From NCBI RefSeq assembly GCF_001553855.1, contig NZ_LQWV01000002.1, forward strand, positions 1 to 64,000: a stretch of 64,000 nucleotides of DNA, read 5' to 3'. The notes beneath the pieces were generated by a model. That model saw nothing but the letters and a program-made list of their open reading frames with translations. It ran no database searches and was not told the origin of the DNA. The stretch's first letter is position 1. Every line of letters begins with the position of its first letter. The stretch comes from Streptococcus gordonii (GTDB lineage Bacteria; Bacillota; Bacilli; Lactobacillales; Streptococcaceae). A program made the translations under genes and the position numbers. Shown here in pieces: positions 8,916 to 18,351 of this stretch.

Positions 8916-11289
8916 AAATTTTTTTCATATTCGGCGCTTAAAGAAAATTCTAGCTAAAATTAAGAGTTTTGAAAAAGAGATGTCAAGTCTGTCAGATTTA
9001 GACCTACAGAAAAAAACTGTCGAATTCAAGAAGAGATTAGCTGATGGGGAAAATTTGGATCAACTTTTGCCAGAAGCCTATGCTGTTGTTCGAGAAGCGG
9101 ATAAAAGGATTTTAGGATTGTTCCCTTACGATGTCCAAGTCATGGGAGCAATTGTCCTCCACGAGGGAAATATTGCTGAAATGGCGACAGGTGAAGGTAA
9201 AACTTTGACAGCGACTATGCCACTTTATCTAAATGCCTTGTCTGGTCAAGGAGCTATGTTGGTCACTCCTAATTCCTATCTGGCTTTGCGAGATGCGGAA
9301 GAAATGGGACCTGTCTACCGTTTTTTAGGCCTGACAATTGAGACAGCCGTGAGAGCGGATGAATCCAAGCCTTTGGAGACCAAGGAGAAACGTAGGATCT
9401 ACCAGGCAGATATCCTATATACAACCAATAGCGCTTTAGGATTTGACTACTTGATTGAAAATTTAGCCGAGAATAAAAAGAATCAATTTCTAAGAGAATT
9501 TAACTACGTCATCATAGATGAGATTGACTCTATTCTTTTAGACAGTGCGCAAACTCCTTTGATTATATCTGGCGCTCCGCGTGTCCAGTCAAATTTCTAT
9601 GACATGATGGACACTTTAGTCCAAACTCTCTATGAAGATGAGGATTATTGCTATGATGATGAGAAGAATGAAGTTTGGCTGACCCAGAAAGGAATTCGAG
9701 CAGCAGAGTCTTTCTTAGGATTAAACCATCTCTTTTCCAAAGAAAATCAGGAATTGGTTCGACATCTCAATCTAGCCTTGAGAGCTCATATGGTTTATAA
9801 AAAAGACCAAGACTATGTGGTACGACAAAGTGAAAATGAAGCAGAAGTAGTGCTTTTAGACCGTGCAACCGGTCGCCTTATGGAATTAACTCGTCTTCAA
9901 GGAGGGCAGCATCAGGCGATCGAAGCCAAGGAACATGTTAAACTAACTCAGGAAACACGTGCCATGGCCTCCATAACTTATCAGAATCTTTTTAAACTCT
10001 TTCGAAAACTCTCGGGTATGACTGGGACTGGAAAAGTTGTAGAAAGTGAATTTCTAGAAACTTATTCTATGTCTGTCGTTAAGATTCCAACAAATTGCCC
10101 TGTCATTCGAAGAGATTATCCTGATCAGATTTACCAAACCTTGCCTGAAAAAGTATTTGCTTCACTGGATGAAGTAAAGCATTATCATGCAAAAGGAAAT
10201 CCTCTTTTGATATTCACTGGTTCTGTTGAGATGTCTGAAATCTATTCTTCTCTCTTACTGAGAGAAGGAATTGCTCACAACTTGCTAAATGCTAACAATG
10301 CGGCTCGAGAAGCACAGATGATTGCTGAATCTGGCCAGCTTGGTGCGGTGACTGTAGCTACATCCATGGCTGGTCGAGGAACAGATATTAAATTAGGTCC
10401 AGGAGTAGCTGATCTAGGTGGCTTGGTTGTTATTGGAACTGAAAGAATGGAAAACCATAGAATTGACCTACAAATTCGTGGCCGTTCAGGCAGGCAAGGT
10501 GATCCGGGGATCAGTAAGTTTTTCATTTCATTGGAAGATGATTTACTTAAGAAATGGGGTCCAGATTGGATAAAAAATTTTTATAGGGATTATTCTTCAG
10601 AAGATTTTGAGAACAACCCTATCTTGCTTAAGCAAAGACGTTTTAAAAGACTTGTTTCAAAAGCACAAAAAGCCAGTGAAAGCAATGCTAAATTATCACG
10701 ACGCCTGACTTTGGAGTATGCACAAAGTATGAAGATTCAGCGAGAACTGACCTATGCGGAGCGTAATCGCTTACTTGAAGATACAAATGAGATGGAAGAG
10801 GAAATCAATCGAGTTCTTGAGTATGTCATTCAACAAGTTGCCTATGAACAAATCTTTGAAAATAGGGCAGATTTTTATCGATTTATTCTGCATCATTTTA
10901 GCAATCGGGCTGAAAGAATTCCGCAGGAGTTTGACATTCACTCGTCAAAAGAAGTCTCTTATCTTCTTCAATCCATTGCTGAGCAGGAATTGTTGGCAAA
11001 GAAAAGCTATCTAAAGTCAGACAAGCTTTATAGTCAATTCCAGCGTCTTGCTATTCTTAAAGCGATTGATGAGAACTGGGTCGAGCAGGTAGACTATCTG
11101 CAGCAACTCAGGACAGCCTTGAGCGGTCAACATTTCTCTATGAAAAATCCTTTGGTAGAATACTACCAAGAAGCTTATGATGGTTTTGAATATATGAAAG
11201 AACGAATGAAACACCAAATTGTTAAGAATCTTTTAATGAGTGAATTGGCACTCAACCCCAAAGGAGAGGTCGTAATGTACTTCCCATAG
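8908..11289 (+). CDS. secA2: SecA2: motor ATPase of the accessory Sec system
   Basis: The 793-residue protein has the SecA DEAD-motor core: Walker A as MATGEGKT (Lys98) and Walker B as DEID (from Asp204), followed by a SecA cross-linking region and helicase domain 2 with [16 protein letters not shown] and [16 protein letters not shown] motifs. It lacks the zinc-binding tail of housekeeping SecA, ending at about 793 residues, as is usual for SecA2. It drives translocation of the glycosylated SRR adhesin through SecY2. It sits between asp3 (8-base overlap) and gtfA (12-base gap). Confidence 0.96.
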   Translation: MVKNFFHIRRLKKILAKIKSFEKEMSSLSDLDLQKKTVEFKKRLADGENLDQLLPEAYAVVREADKRILGLFPYDVQVMGAIVLHEGNIAEMATGEGKTLTATMPLYLNALSGQGAMLVTPNSYLALRDAEEMGPVYRFLGLTIETAVRADESKPLETKEKRRIYQADILYTTNSALGFDYLIENLAENKKNQFLREFNYVIIDEIDSILLDSAQTPLIISGAPRVQSNFYDMMDTLVQTLYEDEDYCYDDEKNEVWLTQKGIRAAESFLGLNHLFSKENQELVRHLNLALRAHMVYKKDQDYVVRQSENEAEVVLLDRATGRLMELTRLQGGQHQAIEAKEHVKLTQETRAMASITYQNLFKLFRKLSGMTGTGKVVESEFLETYSMSVVKIPTNCPVIRRDYPDQIYQTLPEKVFASLDEVKHYHAKGNPLLIFTGSVEMSEIYSSLLLREGIAHNLLNANNAAREAQMIAESGQLGAVTVATSMAGRGTDIKLGPGVADLGGLVVIGTERMENHRIDLQIRGRSGRQGDPGISKFFISLEDDLLKKWGPDWIKNFYRDYSSEDFENNPILLKQRRFKRLVSKAQKASESNAKLSRRLTLEYAQSMKIQRELTYAERNRLLEDTNEMEEEINRVLEYVIQQVAYEQIFENRADFYRFILHHFSNRAERIPQEFDIHSSKEVSYLLQSIAEQELLAKKSYLKSDKLYSQFQRLAILKAIDENWVEQVDYLQQLRTALSGQHFSMKNPLVEYYQEAYDGFEYMKERMKHQIVKNLLMSELALNPKGEVVMYFP

Positions 11290-11301
11290 GATGAGGAAAA
11301 T

Positions 11302-12822
11302 ATGACAGTATATAACATCAACTTAGGCATCGGCTGGGCAAGTAGTGGTGTAGAATATGCCCAAGCTTATCGAGCTCAGATTTTAAGAAGAATACAGCAG
11401 CCGGCTAAGTTTATCTTTATGGATATGATTTTAGCGGATAATATTCAGCATTTGACGGAAAATATTGGTTTTCTGGATGAGGAGATTATCTGGCTTTATA
11501 ACTATTTTACTGATATCAAGATTGCACCGACGACTGTGACGCTAGATCAGGTACTGGCTCAAGTTGCAGGTCAGCCAGAGCGCTCAGAGAAAGAGGGCAA
11601 GATTGTCCGTTATTTCTATCCGCAGGATGATCAGTTTATCACTTGCTATCTGAGACAGGAAGACCAGGACTTTGTGGAGCATGTGGAGTATGTCTCGCGG
11701 GGGAGATTGATTCGCAAGGATTATTTCTCCTATGTCCGCTATGCCAGTGAATACTTCGCGCCCCATAATGACGCCGCAACCCTCTACCAGCGCCGTTTCT
11801 ACCATGAAGACAGCAGTGTGGCTTATGACATGCTGATAGAGGATGGTCAGGAAAAGCTCTATCGCTTTCCAGATCGGATTTTCTATTCCAAGGCTGAGCT
11901 GGTTCGTTATTTTCTCCAGTGTTTGCAGTTGCAGGCAGATGACGTGGTTATCTTGGATAGGGAGACAGGGATTGGTCAGGTTGTCTTTGAGGAGAGCCAG
12001 AAGGCTAAGCTGGGAGTAGTGGTCCATGCGGAGCATTTTAGTGAAAATGCCAGCAGCGACGACTACATTCTCTGGAACAATTTCTATGACTACCAGTTTA
12101 CCAATGCAGACAAGGTAGACTTTTTCATCGTGGCAACAGAAGCTCAGAAAAGGATTCTAGAACAGCAGTTCCAGCATTACTCTGACAAGCAGCCCAAGAT
12201 TGTTACCATACCGGTGGGGAGTCTTGACCAGTTGACTTATCCCAAAGAGCCTCGCAAACCTTTTTCTATGATTACGGCTTCGCGTCTTGCTACAGAAAAG
12301 CATATTGATTGGCTAGTGGCAGCGACTGTCCAAGCCCATGTCCAGCTGCCTGAGCTGACTCTTGACATTTACGGTAAGGGGGGCGAAGAGGAGAAGCTGC
12401 GCCGCAGGATTGAGGAAGCAGGAGCTCAGGACTATATTCGGCTCAAAGGGCATGCAGATTTGAGTCAGATTTATTCAGGCTATGAGCTTTATCTGACAGC
12501 TTCAACCAGCGAAGGCTTTGGTTTGACTCTGATGGAAGCAGTTGGATCAGGTCTGCCCCTTATTGGATTTGATGTCCGCTATGGCAATCAGACTTTTATC
12601 GATGATGATAAAAATGGTTATCTGCTGCCGGTCAGTTACAATCAGGTCGAGGACCAGATTATTGCTGCTTTTGTGGAGAAAATAGTAGCTCTCTTTAGCC
12701 AAGGACGCCAGCAGGAGATGAGCCAACACTCTTATCAAGTGGCCGAGAATTATTTGACCAGCCGGGTTGAAGCGGCTTGGTCCCAGCTTTTAAAGGAGGT
12801 CAGAGATGATTCAGCTCTTTGA
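11302..12822 (+). CDS. gtfA: GtfA: O-GlcNAc transferase catalytic subunit
   Basis: This 506-residue GT4/GT-B glycosyltransferase has an N-terminal SRR-substrate-binding region and the retaining E-x7-E motif as EGFGLTLME (Glu404 and Glu412). With GtfB it transfers GlcNAc from UDP-GlcNAc to Ser/Thr of the SRR adhesin in the cytoplasm, the first step of glycosylation. It overlaps gtfB by 17 bases. Its G+C content is visibly higher than that of the adjacent secA2. Confidence 0.95.
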   Translation: MTVYNINLGIGWASSGVEYAQAYRAQILRRIQQPAKFIFMDMILADNIQHLTENIGFLDEEIIWLYNYFTDIKIAPTTVTLDQVLAQVAGQPERSEKEGKIVRYFYPQDDQFITCYLRQEDQDFVEHVEYVSRGRLIRKDYFSYVRYASEYFAPHNDAATLYQRRFYHEDSSVAYDMLIEDGQEKLYRFPDRIFYSKAELVRYFLQCLQLQADDVVILDRETGIGQVVFEESQKAKLGVVVHAEHFSENASSDDYILWNNFYDYQFTNADKVDFFIVATEAQKRILEQQFQHYSDKQPKIVTIPVGSLDQLTYPKEPRKPFSMITASRLATEKHIDWLVAATVQAHVQLPELTLDIYGKGGEEEKLRRRIEEAGAQDYIRLKGHADLSQIYSGYELYLTASTSEGFGLTLMEAVGSGLPLIGFDVRYGNQTFIDDDKNGYLLPVSYNQVEDQIIAAFVEKIVALFSQGRQQEMSQHSYQVAENYLTSRVEAAWSQLLKEVRDDSAL

Positions 12823-14158
12823 TTATTACAATCAGGAAACTCAGGATCTGCATGATTCCCTCCTTGCAGCTGGCTATGCCTGTCCGACCATTGTCATTGA
12901 GGCCAATGGCTTTCTGCCAGATGACATGATCTCCCCCTATTCTTACTTTCTGGGGGATGAAGAGGGAGTAGATCACCCGCTCTTTTTCAATCAAGTGCCA
13001 GTGCCCCCTTTCTGGGAAATCACAGGCGACCATCAGGCGGCGCGTGTCAGTGACATGGGAGAAGAAAGAGCACGGATACACTATGCCAGTCTGGCCAAGG
13101 GTCGCTTGGTCAAACAGGTGGATTGGCTGGATAAAAAAGGCCAGCTCCGACTGAGTGAGCGCTATAATAAGCAAGGCCGTTGCTTTGCCAAAACAGCCTA
13201 TAAATCAGGCCAGGAGGCTTTCAACACGACCTACTACGGTACAGACGGTCAGGAGCGTATCGTGGAAAATCACGCTACTGGTGATGTCATCCTGACTCTG
13301 GACCAAGAGCCCTTGCGGATTTTTAAAAGTCGTGTGGATTTTATCCGTTTCTTTTTAGAGCGGCTAGACTTTGACTTGGATCACATTCTCTTCAATTCGC
13401 TGGCTTATTCTTTCTTGGTTTCCCATAGCTTGACAGGCCGAGCTGGCCAGGATATTCTATTCTGGCAGGAACCTCTGTATGACGAGCTTCCGGGCAATAT
13501 GCAGCTGATTCTGGACAATAGTCAGCTGCGGACGCAGACCATTGTCATTCCAGACTTGGCGACTTATGAAAAGGCTATGAGTCTGGCAGCGATTGACCAG
13601 CAGCAGAAGTTCCTGCATCTGGGCTATCATTACGACTTCAAGCGGGACAACTACCTACGAAAAGATGCCTTAATCCTGACCCATTCGGATCAGATTGAAG
13701 GCTTAGAGACCTTGGTTCAGTCCCTGCCGCAGCTAGTATTTCGCATCGCTGCCCTTACGGAAATGTCGCCTAAGCTCTTATCTATGCTGTCCTATAAGAA
13801 TGTCGTCCTTTATCAAAATGCCAGTCTCAAGCAGATTGAGCAGCTCTACTTGGAATCAGACATTTATCTGGATATCAATCACGGCGGTCAGGTCCTGCAG
13901 GCAGTGCGCAAGGCTTTTGAGAACAATCTCTTGATTCTAGGCTTTGAGCAGACCCTGCATGACAGGCACTACATTGCCCGAGAGCATATTTTTGACAGCA
14001 GCCAGCCAGCTCAATTGGCATCAACTTTGGAAGAAGCCTTATCTGGTGTTGAGCAGATGCGGTCAGCCTTGCAAGCTCAAGGCCGACATGCCAATGATGT
14101 ACCAGTCAGTCTTTATCAAGAGACTCTCCAAGCTATATTAGGGGGTCAACATGGCTAA
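12806..14158 (+). CDS. gtfB: GtfB: co-activator subunit of the O-GlcNAc transferase
   Basis: The 450-residue protein resembles GtfB/Gtf2, a catalytically inactive GT-B homologue that binds the SRR acceptor and stabilises GtfA. Its N-terminal half shares the layout of GtfA, with an IRFFLERLDF-like segment matching VRYFLQCLQL of GtfA, and it lacks an obvious E-x7-E site. The start lies inside gtfA with an AAGGAG just upstream (12793-12798), and the end overlaps asp4 by 8 bases. Confidence 0.93.
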   Translation: MIQLFDYYNQETQDLHDSLLAAGYACPTIVIEANGFLPDDMISPYSYFLGDEEGVDHPLFFNQVPVPPFWEITGDHQAARVSDMGEERARIHYASLAKGRLVKQVDWLDKKGQLRLSERYNKQGRCFAKTAYKSGQEAFNTTYYGTDGQERIVENHATGDVILTLDQEPLRIFKSRVDFIRFFLERLDFDLDHILFNSLAYSFLVSHSLTGRAGQDILFWQEPLYDELPGNMQLILDNSQLRTQTIVIPDLATYEKAMSLAAIDQQQKFLHLGYHYDFKRDNYLRKDALILTHSDQIEGLETLVQSLPQLVFRIAALTEMSPKLLSMLSYKNVVLYQNASLKQIEQLYLESDIYLDINHGGQVLQAVRKAFENNLLILGFEQTLHDRHYIAREHIFDSSQPAQLASTLEEALSGVEQMRSALQAQGRHANDVPVSLYQETLQAILGGQHG

Positions 14159-14333
14159 AAAAGATTTATTTTATAAGGATATTGAGGGACGGTTATCTGA
14201 GCTCAGGCATGGCAAGCCCAAGAAAGAAAAGGCCAGCTTGGGTGAAAAACTCAACAAAGCTTTTGTCATCGCCTTGGGCTTGATGATTTTGATTGGCTTG
14301 ATTTTTACATTAATTGGAGTCTTGAGGAAATAA
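14151..14333 (+). CDS. asp4: Asp4: small accessory Sec membrane protein (SecE-like)
   Basis: The 60-residue protein has a charged cytoplasmic N-terminus and one C-terminal transmembrane segment (about residues 37-57). This is the shape of SecE and of Asp4 in S. gordonii, which is required for GspB export. The start overlaps gtfB by 8 bases with GGGGG just upstream. Confidence 0.88.
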   Translation: MAKKDLFYKDIEGRLSELRHGKPKKEKASLGEKLNKAFVIALGLMILIGLIFTLIGVLRK

Positions 14334-14334
14334 A

Positions 14335-14556
14335 ATGCCAAAAATATTAATTATTCTGACTATATTGCTTGCTCTTATTTTAATTGCATTGGTTATTTCT
14401 TTGCCTAGAGAAAACCAACAGTTTTTCAGCGACACTCGTTCAACAATTGGTAAGTCAGGTTATTGGGAAAGAAACTTTGATAAAAAGATTATTCTTTTGA
14501 TACTTAGCATTCTTCTCTTTTTAATCCTCCTATTCAATATGATTCAAACAACCTAG
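14335..14556 (+). CDS. asp5: Asp5: small accessory Sec membrane protein (SecG-like)
   Basis: The 73-residue protein has two hydrophobic segments (about residues 4-22 and 51-70) joined by a polar loop, the topology of SecG. By position after asp4 it is Asp5, the last component of the accessory translocon. It begins one base after the asp4 stop and is followed by a strong terminator. Confidence 0.87.
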   Translation: MPKILIILTILLALILIALVISLPRENQQFFSDTRSTIGKSGYWERNFDKKIILLILSILLFLILLFNMIQTT

Positions 14557-14568
14557 CTTTTTAGACCA

Positions 14569-14600
14569 AAAAGAGACCCTTAGACTAGGGTCTCTTTTGA
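14569..14600 (+). terminator. Terminator closing the aSec operon, probably bidirectional
   Basis: A perfect 12-bp stem (AAAAGAGACCCT with AGGGTCTCTTTT) and 6-base loop lies between the convergent asp5 and degV genes. A-rich and T-rich flanks would let it act in both directions. Confidence 0.92.
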
Positions 14601-14626
14601 TTTACACATTAGGAGTCGATTCATGA

Positions 14627-15472
14627 TTAGCCGACTTCATATCCCATTAATAATCCGCCTTCTTCTGCATAGAAACTACATAGGCCGGATGTTGGAATAG
14701 CTTGAATTTGTGCATTAGGAAATTTTTCTCTGACTAGGTCAGAAAATTGCTGACAGAATTTATCATTATTGCGGTGAGAGATAATTATTTCACCTCCTGC
14801 ATAACCCGCTTTGATGATTTCGTCAAAAGTAGCAGACAACGACTTCTTATAGCCACGAGCCTTTTGCAATAGTTCTAAGGTCCCTTGTGGCCCAGCTTCC
14901 CCAACCATACGAATATTGAGCAAGCCTACGACAGTTCCAATTAGCTTATTTAATCGCCCGTTTTTAACCAGATTATCCACTTTGGCAAGGACAAAAAGTA
15001 ATTTCGTTTTTGATTGGTAGTTTGTAATTTCTTGTACAATTTCGTCAAAAGAAAGGCCATTGCCAATTAGCTGATTGAGTTTTTGAACAAGCAAGTCAAC
15101 TTCACCTCCAGCTGATAAACTATCAATCACATGAATATTGACATTAGGATGCTCTTCGAGGTAAAGTTTTTTAGCAACTTGAGCGCTGTTATGGCTACCA
15201 GATAAGGTTCCAGTAATAGTGACAACAAAGATATTATCAGCTCCTGAAAATGCATTTAGATAGTCGTCTGGACTTGGGCAAGCAGATTTAGAAGCAGTTG
15301 ATGTGGCGTACATTTTTTCCATCATTAAGTCAATATTTAGTTCTGCATTGTCAATAAATATTTCCTGGCCTACTTGAATGGTTAGTGGGACATTTTCAAA
15401 ATTTGTGTCCAAAGCCAAGTCTTTTAATTCTCTAAAATCGCATCCAGAGTCACTAACGATTTTCCAAGTCAT
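14627..15472 (-). CDS. DegV family fatty-acid-binding protein (FakB-like)
   Basis: The 281-residue protein has the DegV hallmarks: an N-terminal SDSGCDF, a TITGTLSGSHNSA loop (about residues 81-93) that binds the fatty-acid carboxylate, and VIDSLSAGGE. DegV/FakB proteins present exogenous fatty acids to the kinase FakA. Streptococci carry several paralogues with different acyl preference, and which one this is cannot be told. It is transcribed divergently from the tetR gene, a common arrangement that suggests regulation by it. Confidence 0.9.
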   Translation of the reverse strand: MTWKIVSDSGCDFRELKDLALDTNFENVPLTIQVGQEIFIDNAELNIDLMMEKMYATSTASKSACPSPDDYLNAFSGADNIFVVTITGTLSGSHNSAQVAKKLYLEEHPNVNIHVIDSLSAGGEVDLLVQKLNQLIGNGLSFDEIVQEITNYQSKTKLLFVLAKVDNLVKNGRLNKLIGTVVGLLNIRMVGEAGPQGTLELLQKARGYKKSLSATFDEIIKAGYAGGEIIISHRNNDKFCQQFSDLVREKFPNAQIQAIPTSGLCSFYAEEGGLLMGYEVG

Positions 15473-15502
15473 TTTTAATCCCCTTGTTCCAATAATTATA
15501 CA

Positions 15503-15531
15503 TTGACAAAGATTGTGTCTTTTTTTACAAT
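15503..15531 (+). promoter_or_regulatory. Sigma-A promoter of the tetR-comEB unit
   Basis: TTGACA at 15503-15508 and TACAAT at 15526-15531 are separated by 17 bases, a near-consensus promoter. A possible divergent -10 for degV (TATAAT on the minus strand, 15500-15495) abuts it, so one regulator could control both directions. Confidence 0.8.
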
Positions 15532-15597
15532 TATATCATGAAAGACTTTTTCCAGAAAGCTATTGACATCCGATGAGACAAGAAGGAAGAAACTGTT

Positions 15598-16164
15598 ATG
15601 CCTGAACGTAAAATGTCCAAAAAATCTCTTGAAAACTTAACGATTTCCAATCGGGAATCCAATCGTTTAACTCGCGAATCTTTGGAAATTTCCTTATTAC
15701 AGTTATTAGAGAAAAAAGAATTGGCTAAAATAACTATTTCTGAGTTAGTAAACCGTGCTGGTGTATCCAGAGCGTCTTTTTACCGAAACTACAACTCAAA
15801 AGAAGAGATTCTAGAGGAGCTTTTCGGCCAAACTGTGCATAATATTATGGAAAAAATGGCTCAGTTCGATTTTAAGACGGAGCTTTACCAAGTATGGCTT
15901 GCTCTGTTTAAAGAGGCACAGAAGGAAGCGCATCTCATTCGTCTAGCTGTTGAGTATAATTTAGAGAAACACCTGACACAAGCAGTTTTTAACTTTTTAG
16001 AGAAAGGTCAAGAATCCAAAAAAGATGCTTCATCCTATGTTAATTCTTTTTGGAGCTCAGCTTTGGTTTCTGTCTTGTCAAAATGGATTAAAGAAGGCAT
16101 GAAAGTACCTGCTGAAAAGATTGCTTCTCTCGGCTTGCCTTTAATGGTACAAGAGAATATTTAG
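15598..16164 (+). CDS. TetR/AcrR family transcriptional regulator
   Basis: The 188-residue protein has an N-terminal TetR helix-turn-helix at about residues 44-66 (ISELVNRAGVSRASFYRNY) and an all-helical ligand domain. It is divergent from degV and could respond to fatty acids or acyl compounds, but that is inference from position. The ATG at 15598 has GGAAG about 10 bases upstream; an ATG five codons in is an alternative start. comEB follows 18 bases downstream. Confidence 0.88.
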   Translation: MPERKMSKKSLENLTISNRESNRLTRESLEISLLQLLEKKELAKITISELVNRAGVSRASFYRNYNSKEEILEELFGQTVHNIMEKMAQFDFKTELYQVWLALFKEAQKEAHLIRLAVEYNLEKHLTQAVFNFLEKGQESKKDASSYVNSFWSSALVSVLSKWIKEGMKVPAEKIASLGLPLMVQENI

Positions 16165-16182
16165 TAAAGAAAAGAGAAAAAA

Positions 16183-16650
16183 ATGGAAACAAAACGATTA
16201 GCTTGGGATGAATATTTTGCTGCACAAGCTCTTTTGATTGCCAATCGTTCTACTTGCAAGCGTGCAAGAGTAGGAGCGGTTTTGGTCAAGGACAACAAGG
16301 TTATTTCTACGGGATATAATGGTTCTGTATCAGGAACAGAACATTGTATTGATCATGAATGTTTGGTAGTTGATGGCCACTGCGTAAGAACCCTACACGC
16401 TGAGGTTAATGCTATTCTACAAGGAGCTGAACGAGGTGTTCCAAAAGGATTTACTGCCTATGTAACTCATTTTCCTTGTCTTAACTGTACTAAGCAGTTA
16501 CTTCAGGTTGGGTGCAAGCGTGTTGTTTATATCAATCAATATCGGATTGATGAGTATGCTGAGTACTTGTATCGCGAGAAAGAAGTAGAACTAGTGCACC
16601 TGCCTTTAGAGGAAGTGAAGGCAGCCATAGCTGAAACAGATTTTATTTAA
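16183..16650 (+). CDS. comEB: ComEB: deoxycytidylate (dCMP) deaminase
   Basis: The 155-residue protein has the zinc-dependent deaminase motifs HAEVNAIL (His72, Glu74) and PCLNC (Cys99, Cys102), plus the typical ComE operon protein 2 start. It converts dCMP to dUMP for dTTP synthesis. In Bacillus it sits in the comE operon, but here there is no comEA or comEC nearby. It probably shares a transcript with tetR. Confidence 0.94.
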   Translation: METKRLAWDEYFAAQALLIANRSTCKRARVGAVLVKDNKVISTGYNGSVSGTEHCIDHECLVVDGHCVRTLHAEVNAILQGAERGVPKGFTAYVTHFPCLNCTKQLLQVGCKRVVYINQYRIDEYAEYLYREKEVELVHLPLEEVKAAIAETDFI

Positions 16651-16680
16651 AAAGTGGCTATCTTAGTTATTGTTTAAGTT

Positions 16681-16712
16681 AAAAAGGCTCTATCATTTGA
16701 TAGAGTCTTTTT
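16681..16712 (+). terminator. Bidirectional terminator between comEB and the ABC transporter
   Basis: Fifteen-base arms (AAAAAGGCTCTATCA with TGATAGAGTCTTTTT, one G-T wobble) flank a two-base centre between convergent genes. Confidence 0.9.
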
Positions 16713-16725
16713 ACGATCTTACTGA

Positions 16726-17580
16726 TTATTTGACTTGACCACCCTCTACAACAAGGTCATCAGCCTTAGCTGCATCGCCGTAGGTAGGGTGAAGAGTCTT
16801 TTCATAAGCCTTATGGAAGAAGTTTTCCTTACCAAGCTTTTCAATATCCTTGTTGATAAAGTCAAGAAGTTCTTTGTTTCCTTTTTGAACGGCTGGAGCA
16901 ATAGTATCAGGATCACCTAAAGAAGTTATACCAACTTCGTAACCCTTGTTTTCAAGAGCCCAAGCTAGGACTTCAGTGTTATCTGTTGAGAAGGCATCAC
17001 CACGTCCATCAAGCAGAGCTTGGTAGGCGTCACTGTATTGATCATATTTTTGAAGTTTAACCTCTGGATGATTCTTTTCAAAGTAGGTTTCAGCTGTTGT
17101 ACCTTTGGTCACGATCAAAGTTTTTCCCTTAAGTTCCTTAACGTCTTTTATAAGGGCATCTTTAGGAGAAACGACTCCCAGTGAAACCTTCATATAAGGA
17201 AGCGCAAAGTCGACTTGTTTTTTACGTTCATCTGTCACAGTGAAGTTTGCCAGTGTAATATCAACCTTGTTTGAGATCAAGTACTCTGCACGGTTGGCTG
17301 CGTCAACAGAGACATATTTAACCTTGACTCCAAGATCTTTGGCAAGTTGATTTCCAAGTTCGATATCGTATCCTTGGTAAGAACCATCATTATCAACATA
17401 ACCGAAAGGTTTTTTGTCTCCAAAGACTGCGATACGAAGCTCGCCACTTTTCTTAATTTCATCAATGGTCCGAGCCTTAGAACTTGATGCATTGGAGTTT
17501 TTGCTAGCACCACAAGCTGTGATAAAGACTAGAGCAAGGGCAAGTGTCATTACAGTTAAAATTGATTTAATTAGTTTCAT
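16726..17580 (-). CDS. Polar amino-acid ABC transporter, substrate-binding lipoprotein
   Basis: The 284-residue protein has a lipoprotein signal peptide ending at ITAC (Cys23) and a bacterial extracellular solute-binding family 3 fold, with GELRIAVFGDKKPFGYVD and a VDITLANFTVTDERKK segment. It captures an amino acid at the cell surface and delivers it to the two permeases encoded upstream. Substrate cannot be assigned from sequence alone; cysteine/cystine, glutamate or glutamine are typical for the family. It is the last gene of a four-gene minus-strand operon. Confidence 0.9.
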   Translation of the reverse strand: MKLIKSILTVMTLALALVFITACGASKNSNASSSKARTIDEIKKSGELRIAVFGDKKPFGYVDNDGSYQGYDIELGNQLAKDLGVKVKYVSVDAANRAEYLISNKVDITLANFTVTDERKKQVDFALPYMKVSLGVVSPKDALIKDVKELKGKTLIVTKGTTAETYFEKNHPEVKLQKYDQYSDAYQALLDGRGDAFSTDNTEVLAWALENKGYEVGITSLGDPDTIAPAVQKGNKELLDFINKDIEKLGKENFFHKAYEKTLHPTYGDAAKADDLVVEGGQVK

Positions 17581-17591
17581 AATCGTCTCCT

Positions 17592-18350
17592 TTATAGATA
17601 TGAGCCAAATTGGCTAAAGTCAAATACGTTTAAAAATTCTTGCGCTCTTTTTGTTTTAGGATTGGTAAAGAAAGAGTGAGCATCTCCCTCTTCAGCGATC
17701 TGTCCTTGGTCCAAGAAAATGATTCGATCAGCAATAGCTTGAGCAAATTGCATTTCATGTGTGACTAGGATCATGGTGCGTCCTTCTTGGGCGAGATCAT
17801 TAATTAATTCTAGCACCTCTCGTACCATCTCAGGATCTAAAGAGGCGGTTACTTCATCGAAAAGGATGATTTCAGGATGCATGAGAAGGGAACGAACAAT
17901 TGCCACCCGTTGTTTTTGACCTCCAGAGAGCTGTCTTGCGTAGCTATGCTTTTTATCTAGAAGTCCAACACGTTTCAGTAGTTGTTCGGCTTCCTGAATG
18001 ACTTCCTCTTTCTTACGTCCCTGGGCTTTTGTTGGTCCTAAAATAAGATTTTGCAGAACATCTAGGTGTGGAAAGAGTTCATAACTTTGAAAAACCATAC
18101 CAATTTTCTGACGGACAAGGTGAAAGTTCTTTTGATTGCCTGTGATGGATTGGTCATCTAAGAGGATATCACCTCCTTGAATATTTTCTAAGCCATTAAT
18201 ACAACGAAGAAGTGTACTTTTACCACATCCAGAAGGACCCAAAATCACGACAACTTCACCTTTTTTAACTTCAAGTGAAAGACCTTGAAGGATAGGATTG
18301 TCTCCAAAGGATTTTTGAAGGTCCCTTATTTTTAAAATCGTTTCAGGCAT
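17592..18350 (-). CDS. Polar amino-acid ABC transporter, ATP-binding protein
   Basis: The 252-residue ATPase has Walker A GPSGCGKST, signature LSGGQKQRVAIVRSL and Walker B IILFDEVTASLD, closest in form to the GlnQ/HisP group. It powers uptake by the two adjacent permeases. Its start is one base after the stop of the permease upstream of it. Confidence 0.95.
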   Translation of the reverse strand: MPETILKIRDLQKSFGDNPILQGLSLEVKKGEVVVILGPSGCGKSTLLRCINGLENIQGGDILLDDQSITGNQKNFHLVRQKIGMVFQSYELFPHLDVLQNLILGPTKAQGRKKEEVIQEAEQLLKRVGLLDKKHSYARQLSGGQKQRVAIVRSLLMHPEIILFDEVTASLDPEMVREVLELINDLAQEGRTMILVTHEMQFAQAIADRIIFLDQGQIAEEGDAHSFFTNPKTKRAQEFLNVFDFSQFGSYL

Positions 18351-18351
18351 A

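Noticed and set aside
12800..13174. Minus-strand ORF of 124 codons in gtfB
   Set aside because: Antisense shadow of gtfB; no ribosome-binding site, promoter or known family.
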